Assembly: GCA_038373865.1 (NCBI GenBank)
Contig: JAXGGA010000457.1
Coordinates: 124,001-188,000 of the forward strand
Direction of reading: 5' to 3'
DNA length: 64,000 bases
Source of the DNA: Uloborus plumipes
Taxonomy: Eukaryota > Arthropoda > Arachnida > Araneae > Uloboridae
Shown here piece after piece: positions 1-11,473 of the stretch (its first letter is position 1; every line of letters begins with the position of its first letter). Under the pieces are notes generated by a model. That model saw only the letters and a program-made list of their open reading frames with translations, was not told the origin of the DNA and ran no database searches. The position numbers were made by a program, and so were the translations under genes.

Positions 1-912
1 TTTCCAACTGCAAAAATGCAGAGCTAAGATTTTGAAAATTTGAAGACAGAAAATTGGTGAAAGAGCATGAAGTATAACATTTATGCTGACACTAAGTCCT
101 CTAACCTGTATTGAATGGAAATATTCTCCATTTAAAAAAAATTCTCACATTTGTGAACAAAACTTAAGGACACATTCAAGTTTTAAATTTTGAACTTTAA
201 GGAACCAAGCAGAACATCAGATTGGAATATATCACTTTTTCAGAAGAAAGGTAGGTTGTCGAATTAAAAAAAAAAAAAAAACATAAACAAGCGACTCATT
301 CATGAGTGATGTTTTACTCAAAATATTTTTGTTTGCGTCGCCTTTTGAAATAAAATATAGAGCTGTCACGCGCATAACAAAATGTAAATTTTTCCGTGGA
401 ATGGCCGAGTTACAATCCCGTTAGAAGACATGTCATTTGATTTACTACATTGTTTTAAAACGTTAAAATAACACAACGCTTGAACTACGTCTCGTTTTAT
501 TTTTTCATTGTTCAAGAGCTTCCTCCAATTAAAAAGAAACAAAATAGCGAGTAAAACAATCCTGATCAAGTTTTCCTTTTATTTCCATTAGTAATGACAT
601 AACACGGCACTTAATAACACATTTGAATGAGGCTACAAGGTCTTGAAAAGTGAGAAAATAAAGAAACGTCATATCGAGTTGTGAAAGGAGTCTTTGAATG
701 GAGCGAAACATGTGCTCCCAACGCTTTTTGTTCGGTTGGAGCAAGCGTATTGACCTTCCCCTTGACGCCTTGTCACTACAAGTTCATCGCGTTTCTTCAT
801 TCGCCCTCAACTCAGAATTACCGTGTCGTTTGATGACGAATCTTCTAATGGCACCGTCCATTCAAACAATTCCAGCTACTATTTAAGATTCTTCTTTGAG
901 ATTCTTTTAGGC
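1..912. other. AT-rich DNA, no gene recognised
   Basis: This block contains only short reading frames of about 60-70 codons in both orientations, with no recognisable protein motif. A poly-A run lies near 266-281. I see no convincing inverted or direct repeat. Nothing else can be supported here. Confidence 0.5.
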
Positions 913-1178
913 AACTACTTTCAGAGTAGGGGCATTAGAGCGAAGAAGACTTCTTTTCTTCGGAGGAATAATTTTAATTTTGGCACAAATTAAAGCTAAC
1001 TATGGCCTAACGTATATTTAAAGGTTCTAAATGTGACTGCAAAACTGATGGATGCGGATCCTGAATTAATGAAAATGAAGAACTGAAAAGTATGGCAACA
1101 ATGTGTGTCCTTTGCTACGTATACAGAAAAAAACTAATAAGAAAGATGAAAATAATTATCGGCAGAAATAAATGCATC
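913..1178. repeat. Copy 1 of an old tandem duplication (uninterrupted)
   Basis: This segment aligns, with many substitutions, to 1449-1559 joined to 4662-4830. Shared landmarks include TTTCAGAGT, CTTCTTTTC, ACTATGGCC and TATTTAAAGGTT. The ATTTAAAG at 1016-1023 is single here. In the second copy it is split and duplicated by a 3.1-kb insertion, so this copy serves as the empty site. Both copies can be read as a decayed coding stretch with a C-x-x-C-x-V pattern near the end (about 1104-1120 here, about 4748-4765 in the second copy). That coding reading is speculative. Confidence 0.6.
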
Positions 1179-1413
1179 CGGGCCATTCCACTAAAAAGTC
1201 GCCATCTTGTCCCATACACGACGCGAATGTATTTCATTAAGAAGTAGTCATTTTAAAGGGTAATAAACGAAAATTTTATGGTTAAGAAATCACAAACAGA
1301 TAAGGAATTTTTTAGACAAAAAAAATTGCTTATTACCTTTTAAAATGACTACATTTTTAATGAAATTACCTTAACGTGTATGACAAAATGCTAGCATTTT
1401 CGTAAATTCGCCC
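1179..1413. mobile_element. MITE-like inverted-repeat element
   Basis: The two halves are imperfect inverted copies. The left arm contains TCCCATACACG and TAGTCATTTTAAA; the right arm contains CGTGTATGACA and TTTAAAATGACTA. The outer tips are GGGCCATTCC on the left and, reading inward, TGGGCGAATT on the right. No clear target duplication is visible. The element lies between the two copies of the local duplication. It has no coding capacity. Confidence 0.6.
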
Positions 1414-1448
1414 ATCTAAATAAAACTTGTTTTTATATCAATTCATTA

Positions 1449-1559
1449 ACGCAGTTTCAGAGTGAAGCATCAGGGCGAAAAATGCTTCTTTTCCTTGGCA
1501 GAATAAATTATTTTTTTTCCCCAAATTAAGACTTACTATGGCCCAGCTTATATTTAAAG
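1449..1559. repeat. Copy 2 of the tandem duplication, 5' part
   Basis: This stretch matches 913-1023 and ends in ATTTAAAG (1552-1559), the left target-site duplication of the following hAT-like element. The copy resumes at 4662 on the far side of that element. Confidence 0.6.
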
Positions 1560-2298
1560 CAGGGTTGGCAAGGTTTTGGACAGAACGGTAAAAACCACGG
1601 TTTAAACCATCCTGTCCAAAACCCATGTGTCCAAAACTGTCCTAAACTGTCCAAAACTACATTTTTAGTACAATTTTATATTTTGAACAATATCAAAAGC
1701 ACAAAATTATACTTGAAGTTAAGACTTAATTTATTTAATGTAAACATTTAACTATATACATAAAAACAGACATAAGATTTTCAGCTGATACTAATCTAGC
1801 TACTTAGAAGTTACTATTCTTCATTAAAAAATGAATTAGTTCTCATAAATTTATATTATTTTATTTTTAATACTAGCTAAACTTCTTTTAAATATAGATG
1901 CAAATGAGGGTGTTCAAAAGGTACAATAATCGACTTAAATGCAAAAAATCAGTTTTGCAACTAATTAAAAAGATACACAACATTTGAGAATGTTACAGCG
2001 ACATTTACTGAATATTTAATTATTTCACAAAATATTAGGAATAAATTTAAAAGTAGTACAATTCAAAAAAAAATATGTATATACATATGTACACATTAGT
2101 AATCTGGTTCAATTGGTCTTCATCCGATAGCACGTGACCAGTTTAGCTGCCGTATTTAACCGTAAACGATTAAATGACAAAAGTGACATTTCATAATCAG
2201 ACACTAAATTATTACTGATCCTTGGAAAATGTTGATAAGTTTTTCCAAACATTTGCAAGCTAGGATGTTTTTTTTTTCTTGAGGAAGTACATACATTA

Positions 2299-3843
2299 GG
2301 GTGGTCACAAGTAACATGAGGGAAAAAAAATTCAACTAATCTTTTGCGGCACCCCCCTAAAATGTGCCAATGGGCTAGAAAATGAGATTTGCAAAGTTTT
2401 AGCTTAATCGGATAATATTAACACGTGCCGCAAAGAGGGTAAAGTTAAGAAAAACAGCGATTTTTAGCCAAAAATTGTAGTTTTTACTCTGTAAAACCAA
2501 AACTACTGATCCTAGAAGCTTTATTTTGGTCTCATTTTATAGGAAATTTTATTTTCTTTAAGTCTAATCTTATTTGAAGTTTCGAAAAAAATTATTAAAT
2601 ATTTTTCAGAATTTTCACAAGTCAGGCTGCAACGCAAATCCTCGAAATTGCAAGTAACATGGGGAATTTTTTTTTTCAACTAATCTTTTGAGGCACCCCC
2701 TAAAATGTGCCAATAGACTTGAAAATGAGATTTGAAAAGTTTTAGCTTAATCGGATAATATTAACACGTGCCTCAAAGTGGGTAAAGTTACGAAAAGCAG
2801 CGATTTTTAGCCAAAAATCGTAGTTTTTTCTCTGTAAAACCAAAACTATTCATCTTAGAAGCTTTATTTTGGTCTCATTTTGTGGGAAATTTCATTCTCA
2901 TTACGTGCCAAAGAGTAGTAAAATGATGTTATGTAATTTAACAGTATAAGTTTTAAGGTGCATTAGCTTTTGTTGTCATTTTTAACTCTTTGCTTTCCGT
3001 CTTAACCCCTTAATTCCTCTATTTTAACACAGAAATTTGTTTCATTTATTTCTAAAATACCGCAAAAATACCTCTTTTTTAATTGACAAAGTAAATCCAA
3101 CAATAAGCAAATAAATGTCATTAAATATTGTAATGCTTTTAGGTTTTTGCATGAAAATTTCTTATTTTTGATATACTCTACGATTTAACCTGAAAAATGC
3201 CAAATAAATACTTTGGACATGATAGCAAAAATGAATGGGATAGCACTTAATCAGAATGAAATTTCCTACAAAATGAGACCAAAATCAAGTTTCTAAGATG
3301 AATAGTTTTGGTTTTACAGAGGAAAAACTACGATTTTCGGCTAAAAATCGCTGTTTTTCGTAACTTTACCCACTTTGAGGCACGTGTTAATATTATCCGA
3401 TTAAGCTAAAAATTTTCAAATCTCATTTTCTAGTCTATTGGCACATTTTAGGGGGGTGCCTCAAAAGATTAGTTGAAAAAAAAAAATTCCCCATGTTACT
3501 TGCAATTTCGAGGATTTGCGTTGCAGCCTGACTTGTGAAAATTCTGAAAAATATTTAATAATTTTTTTCGAAACTTTAAATAAGATTAGGCTTAAAGAAA
3601 ATAAAATTTCCTACAAAATGAGACCAAAATAAAGCTTCTAGGATAAGTAGTTTTGGTTTTACAGAGTAAAAACTACAATTTTTGGCTAAAAAACGCTATT
3701 TTTCTTAACTTTTCCCTCTTTGCGGCACGTGTTAATATTATCTGATTAAGCTAAAACTTTGCAAATCTCATTTTCTAGCCCATTGGCACATTTTAAGGGG
3801 GTGCCGCAAAAAAAATTCGAAAATTGATTTTTTGTGACCACCC
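2299..3843. mobile_element. TA-flanked foldback element, GGGTGGTCAC ends
   Basis: Two long arms (about 2299-2900 and 3240-3843) are inverted copies of each other around a unique centre of roughly 340 bp. The tips are GGGTGGTCACAAG and, read inward from the right, GGGTGGTCACAAA. TA dinucleotides flank both ends (2297-2298, 3844-3845). Each arm contains two tandem sub-units sharing CGGCACCCCC, CGGATAATATTAACACGTG and AAAACCAAAACTA, so the arm itself was built by duplication. A TA target is the hallmark of Tc1/mariner-type transposition. No coding potential is evident. Confidence 0.8.
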
Positions 3844-3851
3844 TAATATAT

Positions 3852-4106
3852 GAAGGGCTCGGGTGTAAAAAATGGTAACTAGCATTTCAAAAAATCAAAA
3901 ATTTTTCTTTTAAATATGGATTTATTGCTTCGAGACATTACCGTAGCAAGTTTTTTCTATTTAAAAAATGAAGTCGGTACATTGATTAAGTGCTGTGGTC
4001 TCGGGTATATATTTTTTCATTTTTACAAGTGATTTTTGTTTCTTTAATTTGAAACAATACGTCTTTTCGAGTTTGTCAGATACCACTATTTACGCCCGAG
4101 CCCTTC
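3852..4106. mobile_element. Short MITE, GAAGGGCTCGGG ends
   Basis: The ends GAAGGGCTCGGGTGTAAA and TTTACGCCCGAGCCCTTC are inverted repeats with one mismatch. Short AT steps (TATAT, ATATA) flank both sides, so the target duplication cannot be delimited. It lies directly next to the right end of the foldback element, inside the same hAT-like host. Confidence 0.7.
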
Positions 4107-4661
4107 ATATATATATTGTTAGAAACAAAATACACAGTATTAAAAACAAAAATAGCAAAATTTTCTTGAGTAGTTAAAAACATTTTATTATCAGTTTATT
4201 ATTCTTCAATCTAAGGTTTAAAAAATTATTTGAACATCACTGAAAACATTATTGTAAAGAAACCACAAAAGACTTCAGTTTTACACATTTTGAGTTACAA
4301 ATGGAGCTGAAATTATCTGCTTCAAGACTTTTTTTGACAGTACTACCAATTCCTATTTTAGGAAATTTTTATGCAGTGGAGTTATGAGTAAATTGTTCAT
4401 TTTTTAACGTATATTAAAATTACTAATATAATTAAATATTGTCAAATTTTAATTAATTACAACTAATTAACACTAAGAAACTAATATGTATGCATTATCA
4501 ATATTACAGCTAATAGAAATTAGTCAGCTTAAAACCCTTTTGCTATGCTTTAGACAGTTTAAGACACTTTTGGACAGTTTTCGACAATTTTGGACAGTAA
4601 AACCCACCTGGCCTGTCCAAAACCAGTTTTGGACATCCAAAACCCCAACCCTTATTTAAAG

Positions 4662-4830
4662 GTTATTAAAGTGATTGAAAAAATGACACACATAGTCGAA
4701 TATGAAATTAAGGAAAATAAAGAATCAGAAATTATGCCAAAAAGTTGTGCCGCTTGTTTTGTAAGAAAAATAAGAAGGATAAATTATGAACTGAGATAAA
4801 TGCAACAAATACAATCAAAATCCACATTAA
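4662..4830. repeat. Copy 2 of the tandem duplication, 3' part
   Basis: This segment continues the copy interrupted at 1559 and aligns to 1024-1178. A short open frame runs through it with a C-A-A-C-F-V pattern. Copy 1 shows C-V-L-C-Y-V at the same place. This hints at a decayed coding origin, which I cannot name. Confidence 0.5.
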
Positions 4831-4856
4831 GAACTACTACAATAAAAAGAAATATA

Positions 4857-5781
4857 TGGGCGATTCTCTGTAAACTGGTAATTGGTTGTCCGGACTGAGT
4901 ATTTTAAAAATAATAAAGTGTAATATAGTAATTATAGCTCTTAATACAAGTAAAGCATTAATACTTAGTGGCCAAATTGTATTTGGAGTGATAATAATTT
5001 AATTTTTATTTTCTAGAAATTATACAAGCGCCAAAAGCACAGTCCCCTGGCTGTCCCATAGTCAAACTGTTAAAGATAGTATTTCAAAAAACCTATTAAC
5101 ACTACATAAATTTGGCAGTTAATATCTAAAAATAAAATAATGAAGCTATATTTTTCTTATGAAATAAGGTATAATTACACATTTCTAAAACTTAAAATTG
5201 TCATGTAAATTGTGTCCGGAGTTTTTTCAAGCAGTCTCCTGCAGCATATTCAAAGCTGTAATACGAAAAATCTAAACCTTTTGCAAATTCTTTTTGGCAT
5301 GAAGTATAAATTAATCAGTGTAAATTTGTCAAAATCGCCGAGAACGGTGTGGAAACACTACTTTGCTTAGTTTGAGAGCCACCTTTGTGATGAAAGTATG
5401 CATCAGGGTCGTTGCGAAAACAGTCCTCTGGGAAGTGATTGTATTAATGTCAATTAATTTAATTATAAAACATTATGTTCACGATGTGTGCCTAAATTTA
5501 TAGGTAGTCTCGTAACTCATTATGTTCCAATAGTTTTGCAGATATTACGCAACAAAGAGCAAAAACAGAGTCACCTGGCACAGTCTCCTGCTTAGTTATA
5601 CTAGGCGGGGGACCCCCTATCATGATTTATCAGAAAAACACAAACCTCAATTGGCCCTCTTTCAAACCAAAGTAATAGATTCATTTTCTGAGCAATAGTA
5701 TTATAATAATACGAACATTTCAAAAAACCGTGCCCGGACAGATTTCGTGTGAAAAATGACGGGTTTACAGAGAATCGCCCA
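4857..5781. mobile_element. TGGGCGATT-family element, copy A
   Basis: The ends TGGGCGATTCTCTGTAAAC and GTTTACAGAGAATCGCCCA form near-perfect terminal inverted repeats, embedded in ATATA-type flanks compatible with a TA target. The interior also matches, in reverse orientation, most of 46679-49465 (copy B). Copy A lacks the two insertions present in B and shows single TTAA sites at the equivalent points (5119-5122 and 4958-4961). I see no transposase frame. Confidence 0.85.
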
Positions 5782-6954
5782 TATATATAATGTATCTATA
5801 AAAGAGAGATAAAATGGACTAAGTCAATGCATGAAATGCGCCTGTAATGTCGTTAAAAATATATCTGTAAACATTGTTAAAAAGCTTGCTGAAAAAATCG
5901 ACATACAAACCGTTTGCGTTAAAATTCAGCTAGCTCTGCACAAAGAATTGCCTTATTTACTTTACAGGTATCTATTACTCCTAAAGACACATTAAATAAT
6001 GGGATTCAATGAGAGAAAAAGTACAGCGTATGCAACTTAAATACATTTTCACTCAATTTTTATTCATTAAACCAATAGCATAATTCGATCAAATAAAAAA
6101 TTCTTGAATAAGCGGTTCAAGTTGGAAATATTAGATTCAAAGCATTTGACGAGCGAGCAATACGATTCGGGTGATAAAAAGATAAGACGTTAATTTACTG
6201 GTTGTTGTTAATTTCTTTCTTTCTCGTACTGAGACAAAAGAGATAAGGGGAAATGATAAGGGATGGCCTTTACCATTCTTTGTGCATTAAATCAAAACTT
6301 TTCAGCCAGTGGAAAACAAGTAATTACGCTTGGCTTCAGCGGGAATATTGGTAAGAATAAATAAATCTTCAAAGTAGTCGTAAATTCCATTTATTGCTCT
6401 TGGTGGAATGCAATAGAGTTGCATGTATTTATTGCTGCATAATGATTTAAGTTTTGAAAGATACGTTAATCATGAAGCCGGACTACACTATTTAAAGCAA
6501 TATTTTGCCGCAAAGCAGTATAACCTTTTATATTACGTAGATCCTTGGCTTCAGATAAGGGCAATAAATGGAAAACTAATAATTGCTTTGTAGTGCTTGT
6601 TCTAAAGAAACAGGATATATATTTCTGTTTAATGTTGGCTCTTTTTTTCAAATACCTAGCTTTTAATTTACGATGAGTGTTTTGAGAGGCGATGAGAATG
6701 AAATACGAATGGAGAACTTATTCAGTAACAATAAACCGGAAAAGGATTGATCAATCAATAAATAAGTGTATTCAATAAATATCTCACAAGTGTCTCGAGC
6801 TCTTAACATGTATTTGCATAATACTCTTATTAAAACTTTTATTTTCAAGAAAATGTGAAGAGGATTTATGTAAAGTGCGGAGTTTTCAGCAAGGTTATAC
6901 TACTTTGGTATTGTAAACGTTTCTGTAATTAAAAACAGTTCACTTTGTGCGCAA
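5782..6954. other. AT-rich DNA, nothing recognised
   Basis: The block holds only short reading frames and no repeat pair that I could match elsewhere in the window. Confidence 0.4.
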
Positions 6955-6987
6955 ATGAGTAAAAACCAAAAAGCAACGTCTTTAGAA

Positions 6988-7035
6988 ATCGGCAAACATG
7001 TTTCAAAGGCATAAAGCCTCCTTCTTCAGTGTCAA
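6988..7035 (-). ncRNA. Hammerhead ribozyme-like motif, minus strand
   Basis: This is the inverted partner of the plus-strand motif at 7060-7106. On the minus strand it reads CTGAAGA (7023-7029), an AGGC/GCCT hairpin, then GAAAC (7000-7004). The difference from the plus copy is in stem I, where TTGACA replaces TTGGCA, weakening pairing with TGCCGA. Confidence 0.45.
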
Positions 7036-7059
7036 GCAAGAAATAGAACGATTTCTTGC

Positions 7060-7106
7060 TTGGCACTGAAGAAGGAGGCTTTATGCCTTTGAAACATGTT
7101 TGCCGA
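7060..7106 (+). ncRNA. Hammerhead ribozyme-like motif, plus strand
   Basis: The order of elements fits a type I hammerhead with a minimal stem III. Stem I is TTGGCA (7060-7065) pairing with TGCCGA (7101-7106). The core CTGAAGA at 7066-7072 fits CUGANGA. Stem II is AGGC (7076-7079) and GCCT (7085-7088). The second core GAA starts at 7091. A two-base-pair stem III (AC with GT) is followed by a GTT cleavage triplet ending at 7100. Hammerheads of this compact form are established in Penelope-like element terminal repeats. Activity is inferred, and the extra G at 7075 may weaken stem II. Confidence 0.6.
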
Positions 7107-7184
7107 TTTTTAAATTGTACTTATTTGTGCTTTTAGACTTTGCTTTTTGGTTTTTACTCGTTTCTGTAATATTTACAAAATATT

Positions 7185-7805
7185 AAGCAAGTATTATGAA
7201 GTGCATGGAATTACTTTTTTTTTTTTTCATAATTTTCTTTCCTTATATTCATACCTGCTTCTTCAGTCTCATAATTTTTTTTGCTTTGCTTCAAAGTACT
7301 TTAATGCTATAAAGTGCATAGAAGTAAGAAACATTTTACTCTATTGAATATTTCTGTGCAAATTAGCAACTTCTGTCAAGCAAAAGCTGCAGAGATCGTT
7401 AATAATTAAAAAGCAAATACTATAAAGTGCATATAGAAAAATTTTATTTTGTTAAGTTTTTTCCTGGAGCAAATGTTATCAAGCTCATGGAAACGTTTTA
7501 TTTTAAGGCGGGCTTTTTTTTTCTTTTTTTCTTCAAATGGCTTGTTCAGTCCTACAGAACCTTTTTCGTTGTGTCGAAATTAGTTAACACATATTAAACT
7601 GCAAAAATAAATGTTTCATTTATTAAATATTTGTATCTATAAACTCACCAGTTCTACCTCGTATAAGTTGCTGCGGTAGTTGAAAATGAATAAACAAATA
7701 TTATTAAGTGCATATAAAAATTTTCATTGCATTAAATATTTTTCTAAAATCTTGCCATTTCCGTCATGCAAAAGCTGCAACGTTTTCTTGAAATAAATTA
7801 AACCA
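7185..7805. repeat. Diverged tandem repeat with AAGTGCAT units
   Basis: The motif ATnAAGTGCATA recurs near 7196, 7310, 7422 and 7704. Longer matches join GTCAAGCAAAAGCTGCA (about 7375) with GTCATGCAAAAGCTGCA (about 7764). Spacing is irregular, so this is an old, decayed tandem array. Confidence 0.5.
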
Positions 7806-7830
7806 ATACAACTACTTTATACATTACTTA

Positions 7831-7986
<156 letters not shown>

Positions 7987-9147
7987 TTCAAGTAATCTTG
8001 GCTTTGAGATCGCAATGACGCCAAAAATTTCCCGCCAAATGTTCAATACTGTACAAAGAGGTAGTTAACAAGTCCTCTTTGCTTATATTTGCTATTGCTT
8101 ACATATAACTTTATTTGCATTAATTTTTCGAATCGATTAATATATTATAGCTTAGAGTAAACTAGACAAAACTCATTTAATTGTTAATTATAACTGTCTG
8201 CGAATCTAAGTGATCATTTTGTTAAATAGTGTGCATTCAGGAGAGTTGGAAAAGCAAGTTATTTACTGTTACTGGGGTTTAAATCTTTCTCACTCTTTTG
8301 AAACGTAAGAGCTATTAAAGAAAAAAAATGATGCTTGAGAAGGGAATTATGCAAAAAAACTAAGAGACAAAAACCAATTCTCTAAAATGACTTTTTCTCT
8401 TTGAATGGAAATATGGTCTTGTTAAAATCAAGAATAAAGAATATACATAATCTAGTTAATTACATTTAAATGCAGATAATGTCTAATACTGAAAGAATCT
8501 GAATTCGATATATTTAATCACGAAAGGCAGAGCGGAATCATAAAATGAATATTATAATATTAACTTTGTAGCGGGGTGTGAAAACATGCTTTTTTTCGTC
8601 CAACAAAATTGGAGCTTCCAGTCCATTTCTTTGTGAATGCCCCGTTGATCTTTTTTCCCCAGATGCGCCTCTGAAATTCCAACGTGTTTTATGTGACTCG
8701 CCCTAAAATAGAATATTTTTTCTCCGAAGATGCTTCTAAATAACTTCGTATCTTACTTTCGATGAGCAATCTTTTTCAAAAGTAACTTCTTACAAAACGC
8801 CGCTCATCGTCCGCAAAAATAATTGAAGCGTTTAGTTACAAAAACAAACTAAATCATTTTTTAAAAAATGCCTTAAAGAAAGGGAAAAGAATCGCTTAGC
8901 CCACTCTTGGTTCTACTAAAAGATTTTTTTACAGCAGTGCCGTCTACTTATTTAAGAAAAAGAAGAATTTTGATTAATCTGTTTTTGAAGTAAATTGGTT
9001 TCATTTTTATTTGTATTTTTTAAAGTTCCGTTTGAATTCCGATTCAATTCATGCGGTATCTCATTATTCTTCCATATACAAACCTGTACAATAAAAAATG
9101 TAAGATTAAAAATCAATTTATCATAGTTTTGTTGTTGATATTAATTT
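7987..9147. other. AT-rich DNA, nothing recognised
   Basis: I see no gene, tRNA or matched repeat in this block. Confidence 0.4.
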
Positions 9148-9149
9148 TA

Positions 9150-9519
9150 CACTGCAAAAAATAAATGTTGCTTTTACAGGATAACACAGCTAATTTTAGA
9201 GTAATACACTGTAAAATTGTTAGTTTTACAGTAATAAACTATAAAATTGCTAGTTTTACTGTTTATTACTGTGTATTTTACAGTTTTAAACAGGAACATC
9301 TGCGGCCAGTATTATACTGTTGTTTTTACAGCATAATACAGCTAATTTTATGACACTAAACTAAAATTGCTAATTGTACAGTAATAAACAGGAAAATTGC
9401 TAGTTTTACAGTGATGAACTGTAAAATAGCTTTTCTAGTTTGTTGCTGTGCATTTAACAGTTTTAAAGTGAAACCTCTGCTTTCAATATTATACTGTAAA
9501 AATAGTATTTTTTGCTGTG
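9150..9519. mobile_element. ACTGTAAAA-family MITE, copy 1
   Basis: The ends CACTGCAAAAAAT and ATTTTTTGCTGTG are inverted repeats flanked by TA on both sides (9148-9149, 9520-9521). The interior is a string of imperfect 25-27 bp palindromic units of the form TTTACAGTAATAAACTGTAAAATT, with one longer TTTTAAACnGGAACnTCTGC spacer repeated. No coding potential is present; the frames through it are simple translations of the repeat. This family recurs at least eight more times in the window. Confidence 0.85.
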
Positions 9520-9521
9520 TA

Positions 9522-11289
9522 CGTTTTTCAATGGCGATACGACAACAAAATGGATTGAGTTATTATTGAAGTAAAACAAGTTTTTGGCAGCAATTTTTGG
9601 TCTGATTGAGAGGAATTCGTTCAGATCGCAATTCTAGGTTCTAGTTATAGACGCAGAAGTATAAAACTGTTGAAAAAAACACTTGAAAAATTCCTGGAGT
9701 GAGCTGGTTTTTTTACTAAGCGCATTTTTTTTTAAGTGCATTTTACTGAGGAAGTATAAATTTATCAAATCTGATGTGCATAATGATGAATACATCCTTG
9801 AACATCTTTCCTTGAAAAAAAAAGGAAGGAAAAAAAAATTGAAGTCGATGCATTTCTGGTGTCGGAATCGACGGATACTATACATACTTAACGTGTTGAA
9901 AGATGAGTTCAGATGTATGATAGGGCAAGCATGTTTACTGCAGGGTGTCTCTCATTGAAAAGTTTAGATTATATTTATTATCTGGTGAGATAGTTAAATT
10001 ATTTTTTATTCGATAGCAATTAGTTAACGCTTTAGCTCTGCTGCAAAAGAAATACGTGCAGCGAGATACTTTGATCCTGTTTTAGTGTTTTAATCATATT
10101 TAGAATAAATCTATTAAATCTATAAAAGTTTTGGAAGCTGACCACTGGTGTTGCGGTCTTTTATTGGATTTGTCTTATTACTGGATAATTTTAGCAGTTT
10201 GTCAAAGAGCTTTTTATGGTTAAATGTGCTTTTTTTTTGAAAAATAAAAACTGTTATCTTTACAGGACTACATTTAATATGCTTTGTAAATAAGGTCTCT
10301 AATAGCACAACATGTCTCGTCAAAGTTATAGGACGTCATTCCGACTCACAATGGTCACAGTTTAACGGGACAGAATTGGAACGTATCACATGATTCCCAA
10401 TGTGACATGGCATAGTATAGCTCGTAGGGGCTCTTACGCCAGTAAAAACCAATAAACCAAACCCAATGTGACACATTTGTAACGCATGTTGTGTGAATTT
10501 ACTGCGACGCCACTGCAAAAGTTAGTTTGTGACCGATTAGTTATTGCCATCATGAAGACTTTACTGAAACGTCGCTTTGTGACGTCGCCTTGGACTAAGA
10601 TTCTTAAGTTACTCCATCCTGTTGATGACTTTACAGTGACTTTCGGGACCGTTTCTCTTTTAGTCACTGTGCTACTAGGGATGTGGTAATCGGGGATTTA
10701 AAACCAGTTGAACCGTAAACAATGAGCTCTAAAGTTGATGAAATTACATTTGGCGATTAAATTCTATTCTATAGACACAGACATATCTCATTAATAGTCT
10801 AGACGTAAAACATATTAATATTCTTACACCTTCTTTTTACATACACAGCTCATTAGACAGATTTAACTAGTCAACAGAGAATCTTTCATTACAATCGGAA
10901 AAATGTTGCTTTCTCTCTTTGTTTAATTTTAGAGAAAATATGTATCATAACACGTACGAACATATTAAATTACATGGTATTAAGTTATAATAACTGTATA
11001 TCGCGCTGCATACTAAACTGCTCATCGCCCAAATACTTGTTTGTCTTACAAGGAAAACGAGGCTTTCTTCGCTGAAGTTAATGTCAGGCAGTTCATAGTT
11101 CAAAGCTCTTAAATTTTTGTCAAATCTCCACACTTGTTTCATAAAGTGATACTGAATAGTAAATGAGGACTCCGCACCGGGTTGAGCGGTTCTCTTAAAG
11201 GAGACTCATTAACTCTTGCCCCCTACGTTGCGAGCCAGTTTGCAGCCATCCAAATGCAAAGAAACTGAAACTTTATGACTTAATCGGAT
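9522..11289. other. AT-rich DNA with a GTGAC-rich patch
   Basis: No gene is recognisable. The part at 10326-10680 is less AT-rich than its surroundings and unusually dense in GTGAC/GTCAC. It carries overlapping open frames on both strands (minus 10434-10667, plus 10486-10689), which suggests repeat-derived DNA rather than a gene. TAGGGATG at 10676 resembles a hAT-type end, but no partner end was found. Confidence 0.35.
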
Positions 11290-11473
11290 GATAGAAACTC
11301 AGCAAGTGCTACAACGTTTTCCTCGTCTGGGTTTTTACTGCATTTTGGCTAAGAACACTAGAAAGGAAAGAATACTCTACGCACGTGGGTGCGCATTGTT
11401 GTGTTCTCGATTAAATGTTTCGAAGGTCATTATCAAGGCTAGAGTGTTGATGACCTAAACGTTCCTTTAAATG
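11290..11473. repeat. Local duplication, copy 1
   Basis: This segment aligns to 11978-12181. Shared landmarks in order are TTTTTACTG, GCTAA, AAATGTTTC, ATTATCAAGGCTA, GATGAC and CTTTTAAATG. The two copies lie in the same orientation on either side of ACTGTAAAA copy 2, which begins immediately at the end of this copy. Confidence 0.6.

Larger units (their letters stand above)
1560..4653. mobile_element. Non-autonomous hAT-like element (with nested insertions)
   Basis: The element begins CAGGGTTGG and ends CCAACCCTT, an inverted pair with one mismatch at the last base. It is flanked by a perfect 8-bp duplication, ATTTAAAG, at 1552-1559 and 4654-4661. CAGGG termini with 8-bp duplications are typical of the hAT superfamily. 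Subterminal regions at both ends carry repeated TGTCCAAAAC motifs, in both orientations at the right end, which could be transposase-binding iterons. I see no transposase reading frame, so it is inferred to be non-autonomous. About 1.8 kb of its length comes from two younger elements at 2299-3843 and 3852-4106. The single-copy empty site at 1016-1023 confirms the insertion point. Confidence 0.85.
6956..7161. repeat. Near-perfect inverted repeat of Penelope-type termini
   Basis: Arms of about 58 bp (6985-7042 and 7052-7109) match almost perfectly around a short spacer. The match resumes further out (GAGTAAAAACC at 6955-6965, GGTTTTTACTC at about 7149-7159) after a 20-bp length difference. Each arm carries a hammerhead-like core. 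Inverted junctions of terminal repeats are a common arrangement for Penelope-like retroelements. No reverse transcriptase or GIY-YIG frame is present, so this would be a solo remnant. Confidence 0.7.
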
